Source: Phycisphaerales bacterium (lineage in GTDB: Bacteria; Planctomycetota; Phycisphaerae; Phycisphaerales; SM1A02). From it: DNA of 64,000 nucleotides. Below the pieces are notes generated by a model that was given only the letters and a program-made list of their open reading frames with translations, did not search any database and was not told the DNA's origin. Numbering within the stretch: the stretch's first letter is position 1; each line of letters begins with the position of its first letter. Positions 34,644 to 43,868 of this stretch are shown here, piece after piece. Both the position numbers and the translations under genes were made by a program. The DNA lies in the NCBI GenBank assembly GCA_022447205.1, contig JAKVBQ010000004.1, forward strand, positions 94,518-158,517, given 5' to 3'.

Positions 34644-36907
34644 ACCTCCGACGTCGTTTCAGGTTGTGGCTCCTCGTACTGATCGAACTCTCGCTCGCGG
34701 CGGTCGCTGTCGCGACCGAGGGTTTCTGGCTCCTGATCGTCGCCGGACCCGTGGTGGCGCTCAGCTGGTACATGGTCGAGGGTCCTCGGGGCAAGTCCCT
34801 GCCCAGATGGGCCGTCAACCTCGGTGCGATCATCGTGGTCGCACTGGTCGGCCTGAGTGCGATTGCCGATCCCGACCCGGGACGTTCGATGGAACTGCTT
34901 TCATGGTTCGTCCTCGGACTCATCGTGCTGAGGCAGTTGCAGCAACGCACGACCCGGGAGGATGCGCAGCAGATCGTGCTGTCACTGGTTCTGGTGCTTG
35001 CATCCACGGTTCAGTCGGAGAAGCTCCTCTTCGGGTTGATCCTCCTGGTCTGGTGCGGTCTTGCCCTGTACGTGGTCATCCTCTACCAGCTCTACAAGGG
35101 AACCGACCTTGCACGTCGTCGGCGTGCCGAGTGCCCCCCGGATTCCGCACATCTTGTTCCGCCCCTGTCCGTGCGTTTCGGTCCGCTCGAACTGGCGAGT
35201 GTCCGTCGGACGGTGCTTGTCGCGCTCTTCGGCCTGAGCATCTTCAGCGTCATCATCTTCGTGATCTTTCCTCGGGACATCCTCTTCAAGGCCCAGGTGC
35301 CCGGGCAGGGACCGGGGAGGCGTTCCGGTTTCTCCCAGAACGTGGACCTGGTCTCCAGTGAACGGATCAGTGAATCACGCCGGGAGGTCTTCACCCTGCA
35401 GTGGAAGGATCTCGATGGTGTTCCGATGCGTTGGAACGGTCCGATCCTCCTCAGGGGGTCAGTGCTGAACCACTACGATCCGGCGATCGACAAGTGGGCA
35501 CCGACCATCGCGAGTCGAAGGCGATTCACCCGATCGATCGCGCCCTCGCCGAACGGGGGATTTACCGCCCTCGGGGTGCGGCCCATCGAAGATCGTGGGC
35601 AGCAGTACACCGTCGAGGTCACGATGCGTTCCCTGACCAGCAAGGTGTTGTTCGCTCCGTGGGTGCCGCTTGAGCTGGCGACGACCGAGGGGAGGACTTT
35701 CCAGGTCGATCCGGCCAACCTCATCATTCGCGATTCCAGCGTGGACACCCTCGGCAGTTACTGGAGCTATCGGTTGAGGGTCCAGCCCTTCCCGACCACC
35801 AACGTCCTCGAGGACCTGTTCGGCACGCCGTCGAGGGAAAGCAGGACGCTCGGTTTTCCCGTTCCCGAAGTCAAGGTCACGACCCTCGCCATCCTCGAGG
35901 AGATCGGTGTGGACCATGAGGTGGGGGCAGACGAGACGGTCTGGGCCAGGAACCAGAGGGTCGCCGATGCGCTCACCGCATGGCTGGAGGACAACTGCAT
36001 CTACAAGACGGATCTCGGTGACTTCATCCAGCTTGTGGGCGAGGACCCCATCATCAGTTTCCTCGAGCGTTATCGATTCGGTCACTGCGAGTACTTCGCC
36101 TCTGCTCTGACCGCGATGTGCCGGAGCATCGGTGTCCAGGCACGTCTGGTCACCGGATACATCGCCCTCGAGTACAACGAGGCATCGGAGAGTTACACGG
36201 TTCGGGAATCCAACGCACATGCCTGGACCGAGGTGCGCGTCGGTGAGTACCAGTGGAGGACATGGGATCCCTCTCCGAGGTCGGAGCTCGAGGCGATCCA
36301 GGTTCGGAACAGTTCGTGGGCCGACGGCTGGAGGTGGGTCTACGATCGACTCGACTTCCTCTGGAATTCGTCGGTGGTCGGATTCGACACTCGTTCTCAG
36401 GCGGTCCTCGCAAAGCGTGCTTCGGCGACCTGGTCGGAGCGAGTGGAGAATCTGCTCGGATCCGTGCTCGAGGGCATCCGTTCCGTGAACCGGTACTTCA
36501 GGCTCGGACCTGCAGGCTACATCTGGATGACCGTGATCCTGCTTCTCGCGATGTCGTTCCTTGTCGCGGGCTTCGCAGTGATGCGCCGGCGACGCAGGGT
36601 GATCGAACTCGCGCGGATCGGCGGTGCCGAACGAGAGCGGGCGCGGGAGCTGGCGGTCCAGCTTGGATTCTGGGCGGATGCACTTCGGATCATGGAACGG
36701 CGCGGCCTGCCGAAGAGCTTGAGCGAGACTCCGTTGGCGTTCTCGAGGCGCGCATCCGACATCGATCCCGAGCTCGGCACTCGACTCGGTGTGCTTGCCG
36801 ATCTCCTGTACCGGATTCGTTTCGGCGCCCATTCGCCTGGAGCGAGCGAACTCGCCGAAGCCGATGCGATCGTGAAGTCGATCCGGGGGGGAGCAATCGG
36901 GACATGA
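34640..36907 (+). CDS. Transglutaminase-like membrane protein (DUF3488/TgpA type)
   Basis: 755 aa. Several N-terminal membrane helices (about 1-210), a large periplasmic region with a transglutaminase-like fold, and a last helix near residue 640 (WMTVILLLAMSFLVAGFAVM) followed by a cytoplasmic DUF4129-like tail. Catalytic triad residues are visible: Cys in YRFGHCEYFASALTAMCR (near 482), His in ESNAHAWTEV, Asp in WRTWDPSP. Paired with DUF58, as in TgpA-type loci. Substrate unknown; protein crosslinking or a peptidase-like reaction at the envelope is the usual guess. Confidence 0.9.
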   Translation: MNLRRRFRLWLLVLIELSLAAVAVATEGFWLLIVAGPVVALSWYMVEGPRGKSLPRWAVNLGAIIVVALVGLSAIADPDPGRSMELLSWFVLGLIVLRQLQQRTTREDAQQIVLSLVLVLASTVQSEKLLFGLILLVWCGLALYVVILYQLYKGTDLARRRRAECPPDSAHLVPPLSVRFGPLELASVRRTVLVALFGLSIFSVIIFVIFPRDILFKAQVPGQGPGRRSGFSQNVDLVSSERISESRREVFTLQWKDLDGVPMRWNGPILLRGSVLNHYDPAIDKWAPTIASRRRFTRSIAPSPNGGFTALGVRPIEDRGQQYTVEVTMRSLTSKVLFAPWVPLELATTEGRTFQVDPANLIIRDSSVDTLGSYWSYRLRVQPFPTTNVLEDLFGTPSRESRTLGFPVPEVKVTTLAILEEIGVDHEVGADETVWARNQRVADALTAWLEDNCIYKTDLGDFIQLVGEDPIISFLERYRFGHCEYFASALTAMCRSIGVQARLVTGYIALEYNEASESYTVRESNAHAWTEVRVGEYQWRTWDPSPRSELEAIQVRNSSWADGWRWVYDRLDFLWNSSVVGFDTRSQAVLAKRASATWSERVENLLGSVLEGIRSVNRYFRLGPAGYIWMTVILLLAMSFLVAGFAVMRRRRRVIELARIGGAERERARELAVQLGFWADALRIMERRGLPKSLSETPLAFSRRASDIDPELGTRLGVLADLLYRIRFGAHSPGASELAEADAIVKSIRGGAIGT

Positions 36908-37584
36908 GCGAGGTTCATGACGACCAGCATCCACTCGATCCCACCGATCATGTCGCGCAGCTCGAGGGCGTCCTGCAGCGGGTCTCGACCTCGGATCGGG
37001 TCGTCGATCTTGGTGCAGGCCTCGGTCGCATCGGACGGCCCCTCGCCGAACGCGGCTGCGAGGTGGTCGCGGTCGATCACGACGCAGCGGTCCTGGCTGG
37101 CGGTGGCTGGGTGGACCACCCTTCGGTCAGGCCGATCGTCGAGGACATGCTCGCACCCGAAGCGACCTGGCATCGAGAGGGCCCTTATGACGTTGCGCTC
37201 TGCCTCGGGAACACCCTCGCCCTGCTCCTGGCCCATCATGATCTGGACCGTCTCTTCGAACGGATCGCTTCCTGCCTGACCGATTCGGGTGTCCTGCTCG
37301 TTGATGACTTCCCCTTGTGGGCATGGGAATCGGTCCATGCAGGGGACTGGCCGACCGGTGTGTCCGAGGATGGACAGGCCCAGATCCTGTGGTTGCCGGG
37401 CGAACCCGCTTTCGCCTTTCGCACCGGTGATGCCGTTGATCCTGCCGCAGAAGTCCCTGACGAGGACGAGCGCCTCCTCCGCCTCTGGTCGATGTCCGAA
37501 CTGGGGCATCTGTCCCGTAACCACGGGCTGAGCGCGCCGACCCACCATCCCGAACCGAATTTGCTTCAATTCGACCGTCTTTGA
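36904..37584 (+). CDS. SAM-dependent methyltransferase
   Basis: 226-aa class I methyltransferase. SAM-binding motif I VVDLGAGLGRIGRPLAERG at about residues 34-52, acidic motif II end VVAVDHDAAVL, then DVALCLGNTLALLL. Begins inside the stop of the transglutaminase gene (ATGA at 36904). The much longer open frame from 36253 is an out-of-phase extension through that gene and was not used. Acceptor molecule unknown. Confidence 0.82.
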   Translation: MSEVHDDQHPLDPTDHVAQLEGVLQRVSTSDRVVDLGAGLGRIGRPLAERGCEVVAVDHDAAVLAGGGWVDHPSVRPIVEDMLAPEATWHREGPYDVALCLGNTLALLLAHHDLDRLFERIASCLTDSGVLLVDDFPLWAWESVHAGDWPTGVSEDGQAQILWLPGEPAFAFRTGDAVDPAAEVPDEDERLLRLWSMSELGHLSRNHGLSAPTHHPEPNLLQFDRL

Positions 37585-37588
37585 GGAA

Positions 37589-37753
37589 TTCCAGTACGAC
37601 AGCCTCGCTGCTTCGTATTTCTACTGGAACCGATCTTCCTGCAAACCTGTAGAGAAGATCCGATTGGTTGGGTACTTGTCTTCCGGGAGCCCGGCCGGGG
37701 CCCCATCGGCGATTCGAGGGTCTGGATCCCTCTCAAGCCAGCCAAGGTACCCA
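37589..37753 (+). ncRNA. Candidate structured RNA region upstream of the PilZ-like gene
   Basis: This gap contains a chain of inverted repeats. (1) TTCCAGTA (37589-37596) with TACTGGAA (37622-37629), inside which TACGA/TCGTA and CAGC-CTC-GCTG also pair. (2) GATCTTC (37632-37638) with GAAGATC (37654-37660). (3) TGGGTACTTG (37669-37678) with CAAGGTACCCA (37743-37753, one bulged G), enclosing a GC-rich segment and GAGGG/CCCTC (37716-37732). No open frame or T-run. It could be a cis-regulatory leader, a small RNA or a complex transcription end; it matches no riboswitch consensus I know. If the PilZ promoter is the -10-like TACGCT at 37771, the structures lie upstream of that transcript. Confidence 0.4.
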
Positions 37754-37807
37754 CGAGGGCCCATGAGCGGTACGCTTTCAGTCCGCACCAACCAGAGGAG
37801 ATGTCCA

Positions 37808-38704
37808 GTGCCTGCATCACGATCACGAACCAACGAGTGGCGTCGCTCGCTCCAGCAGGTCTTCGAGCGTGGTGGAGCGATCGAGTTCGCGGTCGCGCGC
37901 CCCGGATCCGGTGGCGAGTCCGACGACCTGCACGAACATGCTGCCGGAGCCGACCTCGTCTGGAGGGTCAAGGTCCTCCAGCTCACCGAGGAGGAGATGA
38001 CGGTCGAGGCTCCGATGGCGCTCGGGCGCAACATCGAGATCGAGCCCGGCATCGAGCTGGTCGGAGCGATCTCGATCGGGCAGAACCGCTGGATGTTCAG
38101 GACGCGCAATCTCGGTGATGCCTCCGGGGAATCGAGTCGAAGTCGATCCCAGCGCGCATTGCGTCTCTCGCTCCCCGAGAACGTGCGCCGGTGCCAGCGC
38201 CGCGCTCGTCGTTTCGATACCCGCGAGCTGAAGCTTCCCGAGGTCGAGGTCTGGCCGCTGCTGGACCCCAAGTCCGTTCTCCCCGCCGAACGATCCGTGA
38301 AGATCGCGTGGGAGGCGAGCCAGAAAGGTGAGCCCGTCGACCTGGATTCCATCTGTTCGGATGCCGTCATGCCGACCGTCGGCCCTCCCTTTGCCGCCAC
38401 GCTGATGAACCTCGGCGGGGGCGGTATCGGTTTGCGCGTGGACCAGGATGCGGCACAGGCCCTCGGCAGGCATCGGGTCTTCTGGATTCGCATGCCCCTG
38501 CCTCCGGAACTCGACATCCCGGTGCTCGCGACGGGCAAGGTCGTCCACACCCACATCGACAGCATGCACCGCACGTATGCCGGTGTCGCGTTCGACTTCA
38601 CGTTCAACAACGAGCATCAGGACCTCGTGGCCGAGCAGATCTCGACGTACATCGAACGCCTTCAGGAATCCCAGCTCAAGTCGAAGTCGGACGCGGAAGG
38701 CTGA
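37808..38704 (+). CDS. PilZ-like domain protein (YcgR-type layout), degenerate motif
   Basis: 298-aa soluble protein. The N-terminal part (VWRVKVLQLTEEEMTVEAPM) resembles the YcgR-N beta domain. The C-terminal part looks like PilZ (AATLMNLGGGGIGLRV, then YAGVAFDFTF). Arg-rich stretches (RSRSQRALRLSL, RRCQRRARRFDTR) stand where the c-di-GMP-binding RxxxR would be, but the D/NxSxxG motif reads NLGGGG, with Gly for Ser, so ligand binding is uncertain. GTG 37808 is chosen because GAGGAG stands 7 nt before it. It abuts convergent pabB with no gap; the two stop codons form TGATCA. Confidence 0.65.
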   Translation: MPASRSRTNEWRRSLQQVFERGGAIEFAVARPGSGGESDDLHEHAAGADLVWRVKVLQLTEEEMTVEAPMALGRNIEIEPGIELVGAISIGQNRWMFRTRNLGDASGESSRSRSQRALRLSLPENVRRCQRRARRFDTRELKLPEVEVWPLLDPKSVLPAERSVKIAWEASQKGEPVDLDSICSDAVMPTVGPPFAATLMNLGGGGIGLRVDQDAAQALGRHRVFWIRMPLPPELDIPVLATGKVVHTHIDSMHRTYAGVAFDFTFNNEHQDLVAEQISTYIERLQESQLKSKSDAEG

Positions 38705-40153
38705 TCAGCCGGGGATCGCTTCGTGCGCGTTGCGCTCCGCCCCGCTCGTCTGCTCCCGTGACGCCGGACGGCGATGGCTGTCCAGGAATCCGTTGAGAAG
38801 GCTCGCCTTCACGCGGCTTTCAGCGACTTCACCTTCCGGTGTGCTCTCCGCGACGATTCCACCGCCTGCACCATAGGTCAGTTCGTGGGTGAATCCCGAC
38901 CCGGGATCCTCCGAGGGCCTGATGTCGAGCGTGCGGATCGATACATCAAGCTGCATCCTCCCGCAGTTCGATGCGAATCCGAGTGCTCCGCAGTAGATGC
39001 CGCGACTGGTGGATTCCAGTTCCTCGATCACCTGCATCGCGCGGATCTTCGGCGCGCCGCTGACCGATCCGGGTGGGAAGGTCGACTCAAGCAGGTTCCC
39101 GAAGCTCGTGTCCTTCATGAGCCGGCCGGTCACCTCCGCCACGCCGTGCAGGACGCTCGGGTGATGTTCGATCGTTCGCTGTTCACTCACTCGCACCGAC
39201 CCCGGCACGCAGATGCGGCCGAGATCATTGCGCATGAGGTCGACGATCATGGCGAGTTCCGCAGCATCCTTCTCGCTCCCCCTCAGGTCCTCCGGCTTCG
39301 AGCCGTCGGGAAGGGTTCCCTTGATCGGTCTGGTCCGGACGGTCTCCTGCACCGGATCGACCTCGAGAAAGAGTTCGGGACTCAGTGAGATGATCGTTCT
39401 CCTGTCGCCACCTTCCTCGAATCCGGTCTCGATGATCGCTCCGAACCATGCGCCGGACCGTTCGAGCAGCGACGTGGCGAATCGCCTTCGGTCCCGTGGT
39501 GATGGGAGGGAGATGCCCGCCTTGAACCGACGGGTGATGTTCGCCTGGAAGATGTCCCCCGCATGCACGTATTCGATGGTGCGTTCGATCATCGACCCGT
39601 ACGCATCGTCATCCGGCGTCGCCCGGAGCGACTCGCACTCGATCGGTTCGGGGTTCGGTGGGGTGGCGGATGCCAGGCATGTGAGGAGCTCGCTCGCGCC
39701 CGTCTCCTGTCCCACCAGCCACCACTGATCCCGCACTCGATCATGGACCAGGGCCGAGGGGCATGAGAGGACGGTGGCCAGTGGTTCGGTTTCCTGCCCC
39801 AGGCGGGTGGGATGCCCTGCCTTCGGTTCCAGGGCTCGACCCAGCTCGTAGGGGAGGATCAGGATCTTGCCGCCGAGAAAGGGAGGGGAGTCGGGATCCG
39901 ACGATTTCGAGACGGACGGGGTGGTCGGCACGAGCTCGTCCAGGGTCTCGAGCAGGCCCTGCCTCGTCGCGGCTTCCCCGTCCAGAAGGCACCGGGAGGC
40001 TTCCGGCGTCGACAGGATGCTCCATCTTGCCAGTGGGGAATCGCCTCTGGCACTGATCAAGGCCGCGAGAGGGCGTTCGGGCGGCCACCCTGCCGCAACG
40101 GCCAGCGGATCAGGGCCCGGACCAAGACATTTGGCGAGAGATGGGGAGGTCAT
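38705..40153 (-). CDS. pabB: Aminodeoxychorismate synthase component I
   Basis: Makes 4-amino-4-deoxychorismate for folate. 482 aa of the chorismate-binding (TrpE/PabB) fold. The PabB-type lysine is in RPIKGTLP, with conserved GDIFQANITRRF, SPELFLEV, DLMRNDLGR, HHPSVLHGVAEV and FPPGSVSGAPKIRAMQVI. The Lys instead of Thr/Ala in PIKGT separates it from anthranilate synthase. No glutamine amidotransferase is fused or adjacent. ATG 40153 is chosen over ATG 40165 because a -10-like TATGAT (40166-40161) lies just 7 nt before it; the longer start would overlap the -10. Confidence 0.9.
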   Translation of the reverse strand: MTSPSLAKCLGPGPDPLAVAAGWPPERPLAALISARGDSPLARWSILSTPEASRCLLDGEAATRQGLLETLDELVPTTPSVSKSSDPDSPPFLGGKILILPYELGRALEPKAGHPTRLGQETEPLATVLSCPSALVHDRVRDQWWLVGQETGASELLTCLASATPPNPEPIECESLRATPDDDAYGSMIERTIEYVHAGDIFQANITRRFKAGISLPSPRDRRRFATSLLERSGAWFGAIIETGFEEGGDRRTIISLSPELFLEVDPVQETVRTRPIKGTLPDGSKPEDLRGSEKDAAELAMIVDLMRNDLGRICVPGSVRVSEQRTIEHHPSVLHGVAEVTGRLMKDTSFGNLLESTFPPGSVSGAPKIRAMQVIEELESTSRGIYCGALGFASNCGRMQLDVSIRTLDIRPSEDPGSGFTHELTYGAGGGIVAESTPEGEVAESRVKASLLNGFLDSHRRPASREQTSGAERNAHEAIPG

Positions 40154-40277
40154 CGCGTACATCATACGCTGGCGATTACACTGCCTCCTTTCAGGAACGG
40201 GGATCTCCCGATCCTGTCCACAGGTCTGTACCTCGGATCAACACACCATGGCACCCAGATCCAGTCGAAGGAAGCCA

Positions 40278-42974
40278 ATGCCCACCACCGCGTCTCGCAA
40301 GAAGAAGTCCTCGTCCAGTTCGCGTCGCGTCAAGCGCTGCTATTCCTTCGGGTCCTCCCGGACCGACGGCAACGGCACCATGAAGGAGCTGCTCGGTGGC
40401 AAGGGAGCCAACCTCGCCGAGATGACCTCGATCGGTCTGCCGGTGCCTCCCGGATTCACCATCACCACCGAGACCTGTGGTGAGTATTCGGATCGGAACA
40501 AGCTTCCCGCAGGGCTCATGGATGAAGTGACCAGGAGCGTTCGCATCCTGGAGAAGGAACTCGGCAAGACGTTCGGTTCCAAGTCCGACCCGCTTCTGGT
40601 CTCCGTGCGCTCCGGTGCCGCGGTCTCGATGCCCGGCATGATGGACACCGTCCTCAACCTCGGCCTGACCGACGAGGCGGTCGCCGGACTTGCTGCCGAG
40701 ACGAACAACCCGAGGTTCGCCTGGGACGCGTACCGACGCCTCATCAACATGTTCGGCAACGTCGTCATGGGCGTGGAGCACGACCACTTCGAGGCTGCCT
40801 TCGATCGAATCAAGAAGCGGTACAAGGTCGACCTGGACACCGAGGTTCCGGCCGAGGGTCTGGAGGAACTCTGCGCGGCCTACAAGAAGGTCTACCGCAA
40901 GCATGTCGGCAGCAACTTCCCGCAGGATCCGATCAAGCAGCTCCAGCATTCGATCGAGGCGGTCTTCAGAAGCTGGAACAAGCCGACCGCGATCTCCTAC
41001 CGACGCATCAACGAGATCACGGGCCTGGTGGGCACCGCGGTCAACGTCCAGTCGATGGTCTACGGCAACATGGGTGAGGATTCCGGTACCGGTGTCGCGT
41101 TCACGCGTGACCCGTCCACCGGCAAGAACGAGTTCTACGGCGAGTTCCTCATCAACGCCCAGGGCGAGGATGTCGTAGCTGGCATCAGGACTCCGCAGCC
41201 GATCAAGGGCATGACCCGTTGGAACGACAAGGTGTTCAAGCAGCTCATGAAGGTTCGCAAGACCCTTGAGAAGCACTACCGTGACATGCAGGACATCGAA
41301 TTCACGATCGAGCGCGGCAAGCTCTACATGTTGCAGACCAGAAGCGGCAAGCGAACCGGTGCCGCCGCGGTCAAGATCGCCGTGGACATGGCCAAGGAAC
41401 GGCTGATCGACCGGAAGACGGCCCTGATGCGCATTCCCGCGCAGGACATGACCCAGCTTCTCCTGCCGAGTTTCGACGCTTCGGACAAGAAGAAGGCCAC
41501 CACCCTCTGCAAGGGCCTTCCGGCATCTCCGGGTGCGGCCTTCGGTGCACTGGCATTCACTGCCGAAGAGGCCGTGCTGCGTGCGGGCAAGGGTGAGAAC
41601 GTGCTTCTGGTTCGGAAGGAGACCTCTCCCGAGGATGTCGACGGCATGCACTCCGCTGCGGGCATCCTCACTTCGACCGGCGGCATGACGTCCCATGCAG
41701 CCGTGGTGGCCCGTGGCTGGGGCAAGTGCTGCGTGGTCGGTGCCGGTGCACTGCACATCGACGCCGCCAAGGGCACCCTGACCGTGAACGGCAAGCGCTA
41801 CACACGCAAGGACGTCTTCTCGATCGACGGCTCGACCGGTGAGGTGATGCTCGGAGAGATCAAGCGCAACGTGCCCAAGAAGATCTCCGGTGACTTCGCT
41901 CAGGTCCTCAAGTGGTCCGATTCGATCGCCCGCATGAAGGTCCGGACCAATGCGGACGCTCCTGCCGATGCGAAGCGCGCTCGTGACTTCGGCGCCGTCG
42001 GCATCGGACTCTGCCGTACCGAGCACATGTTCTTCCAGGAGGATCGCATCGGTGCCATGCGCGAGATGATCCTTGCCGAGAACGTCAAGGATCGGGAGAA
42101 GGCGCTTCGCAAGCTGCTTCCCTTCCAGCGGCGCGACTTCGTCGGGATCTTCACCGCGATGAAGGGCTGCCCGGTCACCGTTCGCCTGCTCGACCCGCCG
42201 TTGCACGAGTTCCTGCCGCACGAGGCGGATGCGCAGCGCGCCATGGCGAAGCAGCTCGGCATCAAGCCCGCGGACGTCAAGCGCCGTGTCAGCCAGCTCC
42301 ACGAGATGAATCCGATGCTCGGACATCGTGGTTGCCGACTCGCCGTCACCTATCCCGAGATCCTCGTGATGCAGGTCCGCGCGATCGTCGAGGCGATGAT
42401 CGCCTGCAAGAAGAAGCGCGTCGATGCGCGCCCCGAGATCATGATTCCCCTCGTCGGGACACGTGTCGAACTCGCGATGCTGCGAGAACTCACCGAGGAG
42501 ACCATTGCTCAGGTCCGCAAGGCGAAGAAGTACACCGGCAAGCTCGACATCCCGATCGGGACGATGATCGAGATTCCCCGCGCCGCGGTCACCGCGGACG
42601 AGGTGGCCGAGGTCGCGGACTTCTTCTCCTTCGGGACCAACGACCTCACCCAGATGGCCTTCGGGTACAGCCGGGACGATGCAAGCGTCTTCCTGCCCGA
42701 ATACATCGAGCGAGGAGTGCTCGAGCGTGATCCATTCGATGCGATCGACCAGGGTGGTGTCGGACAGCTCGTCGACATCGCCGTTCGCAAGGGGCGCACC
42801 TGCCGACCGAAGCTCAAGCTCGGTGTCTGCGGTGAACATGGCGGTGACCCGTCGTCGATCGAGTTCTTCGAGACGGTCGGTGGCTGTGGACTCGACTACG
42901 TGTCCTGTTCACCGTTCCGCGTGCCCATCGCGCGACTCGTCGCCGCCCAGGCCGTCATCGGAAAGGGTGGCTGA
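40278..42974 (+). CDS. ppdK: Pyruvate, phosphate dikinase
   Basis: Interconverts pyruvate, ATP and phosphate with PEP, AMP and pyrophosphate. 898 aa, three domains. ATP-grasp: LLGGKGANLAEMTSIGLPVPPGFTI at the start and VSVRSGAAVSMPGMMDTVL. Swivelling His domain: STGGMTSHAAVVARGWGK (phospho-His near residue 478). PEP/pyruvate TIM barrel: GLCRTEHMFF, FSFGTNDLTQMAFGYSRDD and VCGEHGGDP with the catalytic Cys. A basic Ser/Lys/Arg-rich leader (SRKKKSSSSSRRVKR) precedes the ATP-grasp domain. ATG 40278 follows AAGGAAG at 5 nt; upstream ATG 40248 lacks a ribosome-binding site. Confidence 0.96.
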   Translation: MPTTASRKKKSSSSSRRVKRCYSFGSSRTDGNGTMKELLGGKGANLAEMTSIGLPVPPGFTITTETCGEYSDRNKLPAGLMDEVTRSVRILEKELGKTFGSKSDPLLVSVRSGAAVSMPGMMDTVLNLGLTDEAVAGLAAETNNPRFAWDAYRRLINMFGNVVMGVEHDHFEAAFDRIKKRYKVDLDTEVPAEGLEELCAAYKKVYRKHVGSNFPQDPIKQLQHSIEAVFRSWNKPTAISYRRINEITGLVGTAVNVQSMVYGNMGEDSGTGVAFTRDPSTGKNEFYGEFLINAQGEDVVAGIRTPQPIKGMTRWNDKVFKQLMKVRKTLEKHYRDMQDIEFTIERGKLYMLQTRSGKRTGAAAVKIAVDMAKERLIDRKTALMRIPAQDMTQLLLPSFDASDKKKATTLCKGLPASPGAAFGALAFTAEEAVLRAGKGENVLLVRKETSPEDVDGMHSAAGILTSTGGMTSHAAVVARGWGKCCVVGAGALHIDAAKGTLTVNGKRYTRKDVFSIDGSTGEVMLGEIKRNVPKKISGDFAQVLKWSDSIARMKVRTNADAPADAKRARDFGAVGIGLCRTEHMFFQEDRIGAMREMILAENVKDREKALRKLLPFQRRDFVGIFTAMKGCPVTVRLLDPPLHEFLPHEADAQRAMAKQLGIKPADVKRRVSQLHEMNPMLGHRGCRLAVTYPEILVMQVRAIVEAMIACKKKRVDARPEIMIPLVGTRVELAMLRELTEETIAQVRKAKKYTGKLDIPIGTMIEIPRAAVTADEVAEVADFFSFGTNDLTQMAFGYSRDDASVFLPEYIERGVLERDPFDAIDQGGVGQLVDIAVRKGRTCRPKLKLGVCGEHGGDPSSIEFFETVGGCGLDYVSCSPFRVPIARLVAAQAVIGKGG

Positions 42975-43849
42975 TGCCGACGAGGTGCCTCGGTCTCCTG
43001 CTCTTCGGCGCGCTGTTCGTGCAGGTCCTGCCAGGCTGCAAGAACGGTCAGGCCTCCCGGATGTCGTCGAATGCCGTCGAGAACGCACATCCGGTGGCTT
43101 CCGCTCCGGAGCGGTACGAGGTGCCGTTCGCAACCATCGCTCCGGTCCTCGACGGGCGGCTCGACGACGGTGCCTGGGCAACCGCTGCCTGGTCGATCGA
43201 TTTTCGTGACATCCAGGGTCCCTCGATGCCGGATCCCAGGTTCCGCACCAGGATGAAGATGCTCTGGGACGAGACCTACCTCTACGTCGCCGCGGAGATG
43301 GAGGAGCCGGAACTCTGGGCGACCTACGACACCAGGGACATGATCGTCTTCCACGAGCATGACTTCGAGATCTTCATCGATCCCGACGGCGATGCTCGTG
43401 AGTACTACGAACTCGAGGTGAACATCCTCGGCACCATCTTCGACCTCTACCTGCACACCGCCTATCGCGACGGTGGTCCGGCCGACCACGACTGGGATTG
43501 CGCGGGGCTGAAGACGGCGATCGACATGGACGGCACGCCGAACCAGCCGGGTGACGTCGACGGCGGCTGGACCCTCGAATGGGCGATTCCCTTCGCCGCA
43601 CTCGTGCCGCCCCGTGGCGATGCGGTGGTGGAGTCATGGCGTGGCGGCCTCGCTCCGCACCCGTGGGAGGTCTGGCGCATCAACTTCTCCAGGGTGCAGT
43701 GGCAGCTCGACGTCGTCGATGGACGGTACGTGAAGCGGCCCGACACGCCCGAGGACAACTGGACGTGGACCCCGCAGTGGGAGATCAACATGCACGTGCC
43801 GCAGCACTGGGGCTACGTGCGCTTCCTGCCTCCGGCAGGCAAGGACTGA
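42974..43849 (+). CDS. Lipoprotein with CBM9-like domain
   Basis: 291 aa. Signal peptide with lipobox VLPGC (residues about 17-22), so anchored in the envelope. The rest matches the family-9 carbohydrate-binding-like module found at the ends of many secreted proteins: PVLDGRLDDGAWATAAW, MLWDETYLYVAAEMEEP, DFEIFIDPDGD, YYELEVN, GWTLEWAIPFAAL and WRINFSRVQW. It probably binds a glycan or haem-like ligand at the cell surface. The ATG overlaps the ppdK stop by one base. Confidence 0.8.
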   Translation: MPTRCLGLLLFGALFVQVLPGCKNGQASRMSSNAVENAHPVASAPERYEVPFATIAPVLDGRLDDGAWATAAWSIDFRDIQGPSMPDPRFRTRMKMLWDETYLYVAAEMEEPELWATYDTRDMIVFHEHDFEIFIDPDGDAREYYELEVNILGTIFDLYLHTAYRDGGPADHDWDCAGLKTAIDMDGTPNQPGDVDGGWTLEWAIPFAALVPPRGDAVVESWRGGLAPHPWEVWRINFSRVQWQLDVVDGRYVKRPDTPEDNWTWTPQWEINMHVPQHWGYVRFLPPAGKD

Positions 43850-43868
43850 CTCCGCTCTTCAGGTGATC

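Noticed and set aside
36253..36903. Long N-terminal extension of the methyltransferase
   Set aside because: It is an out-of-phase read of the transglutaminase gene; the ATGA overlap at 36904 is the natural start.
37639..37653. GCAAACC as a GEMM (c-di-GMP) riboswitch core near a PilZ gene
   Set aside because: The other invariant GEMM segments (GACGCAAAGCC-type and the tetraloop receptor) are absent.
39867..40277. N-terminal extension of ppdK
   Set aside because: It lies antisense to pabB and has no ribosome-binding site; ATG 40278 has AAGGAAG at the right distance.
40191..42839. 882-codon minus-strand open frame
   Set aside because: Antisense of ppdK, which has all its catalytic motifs on the plus strand.
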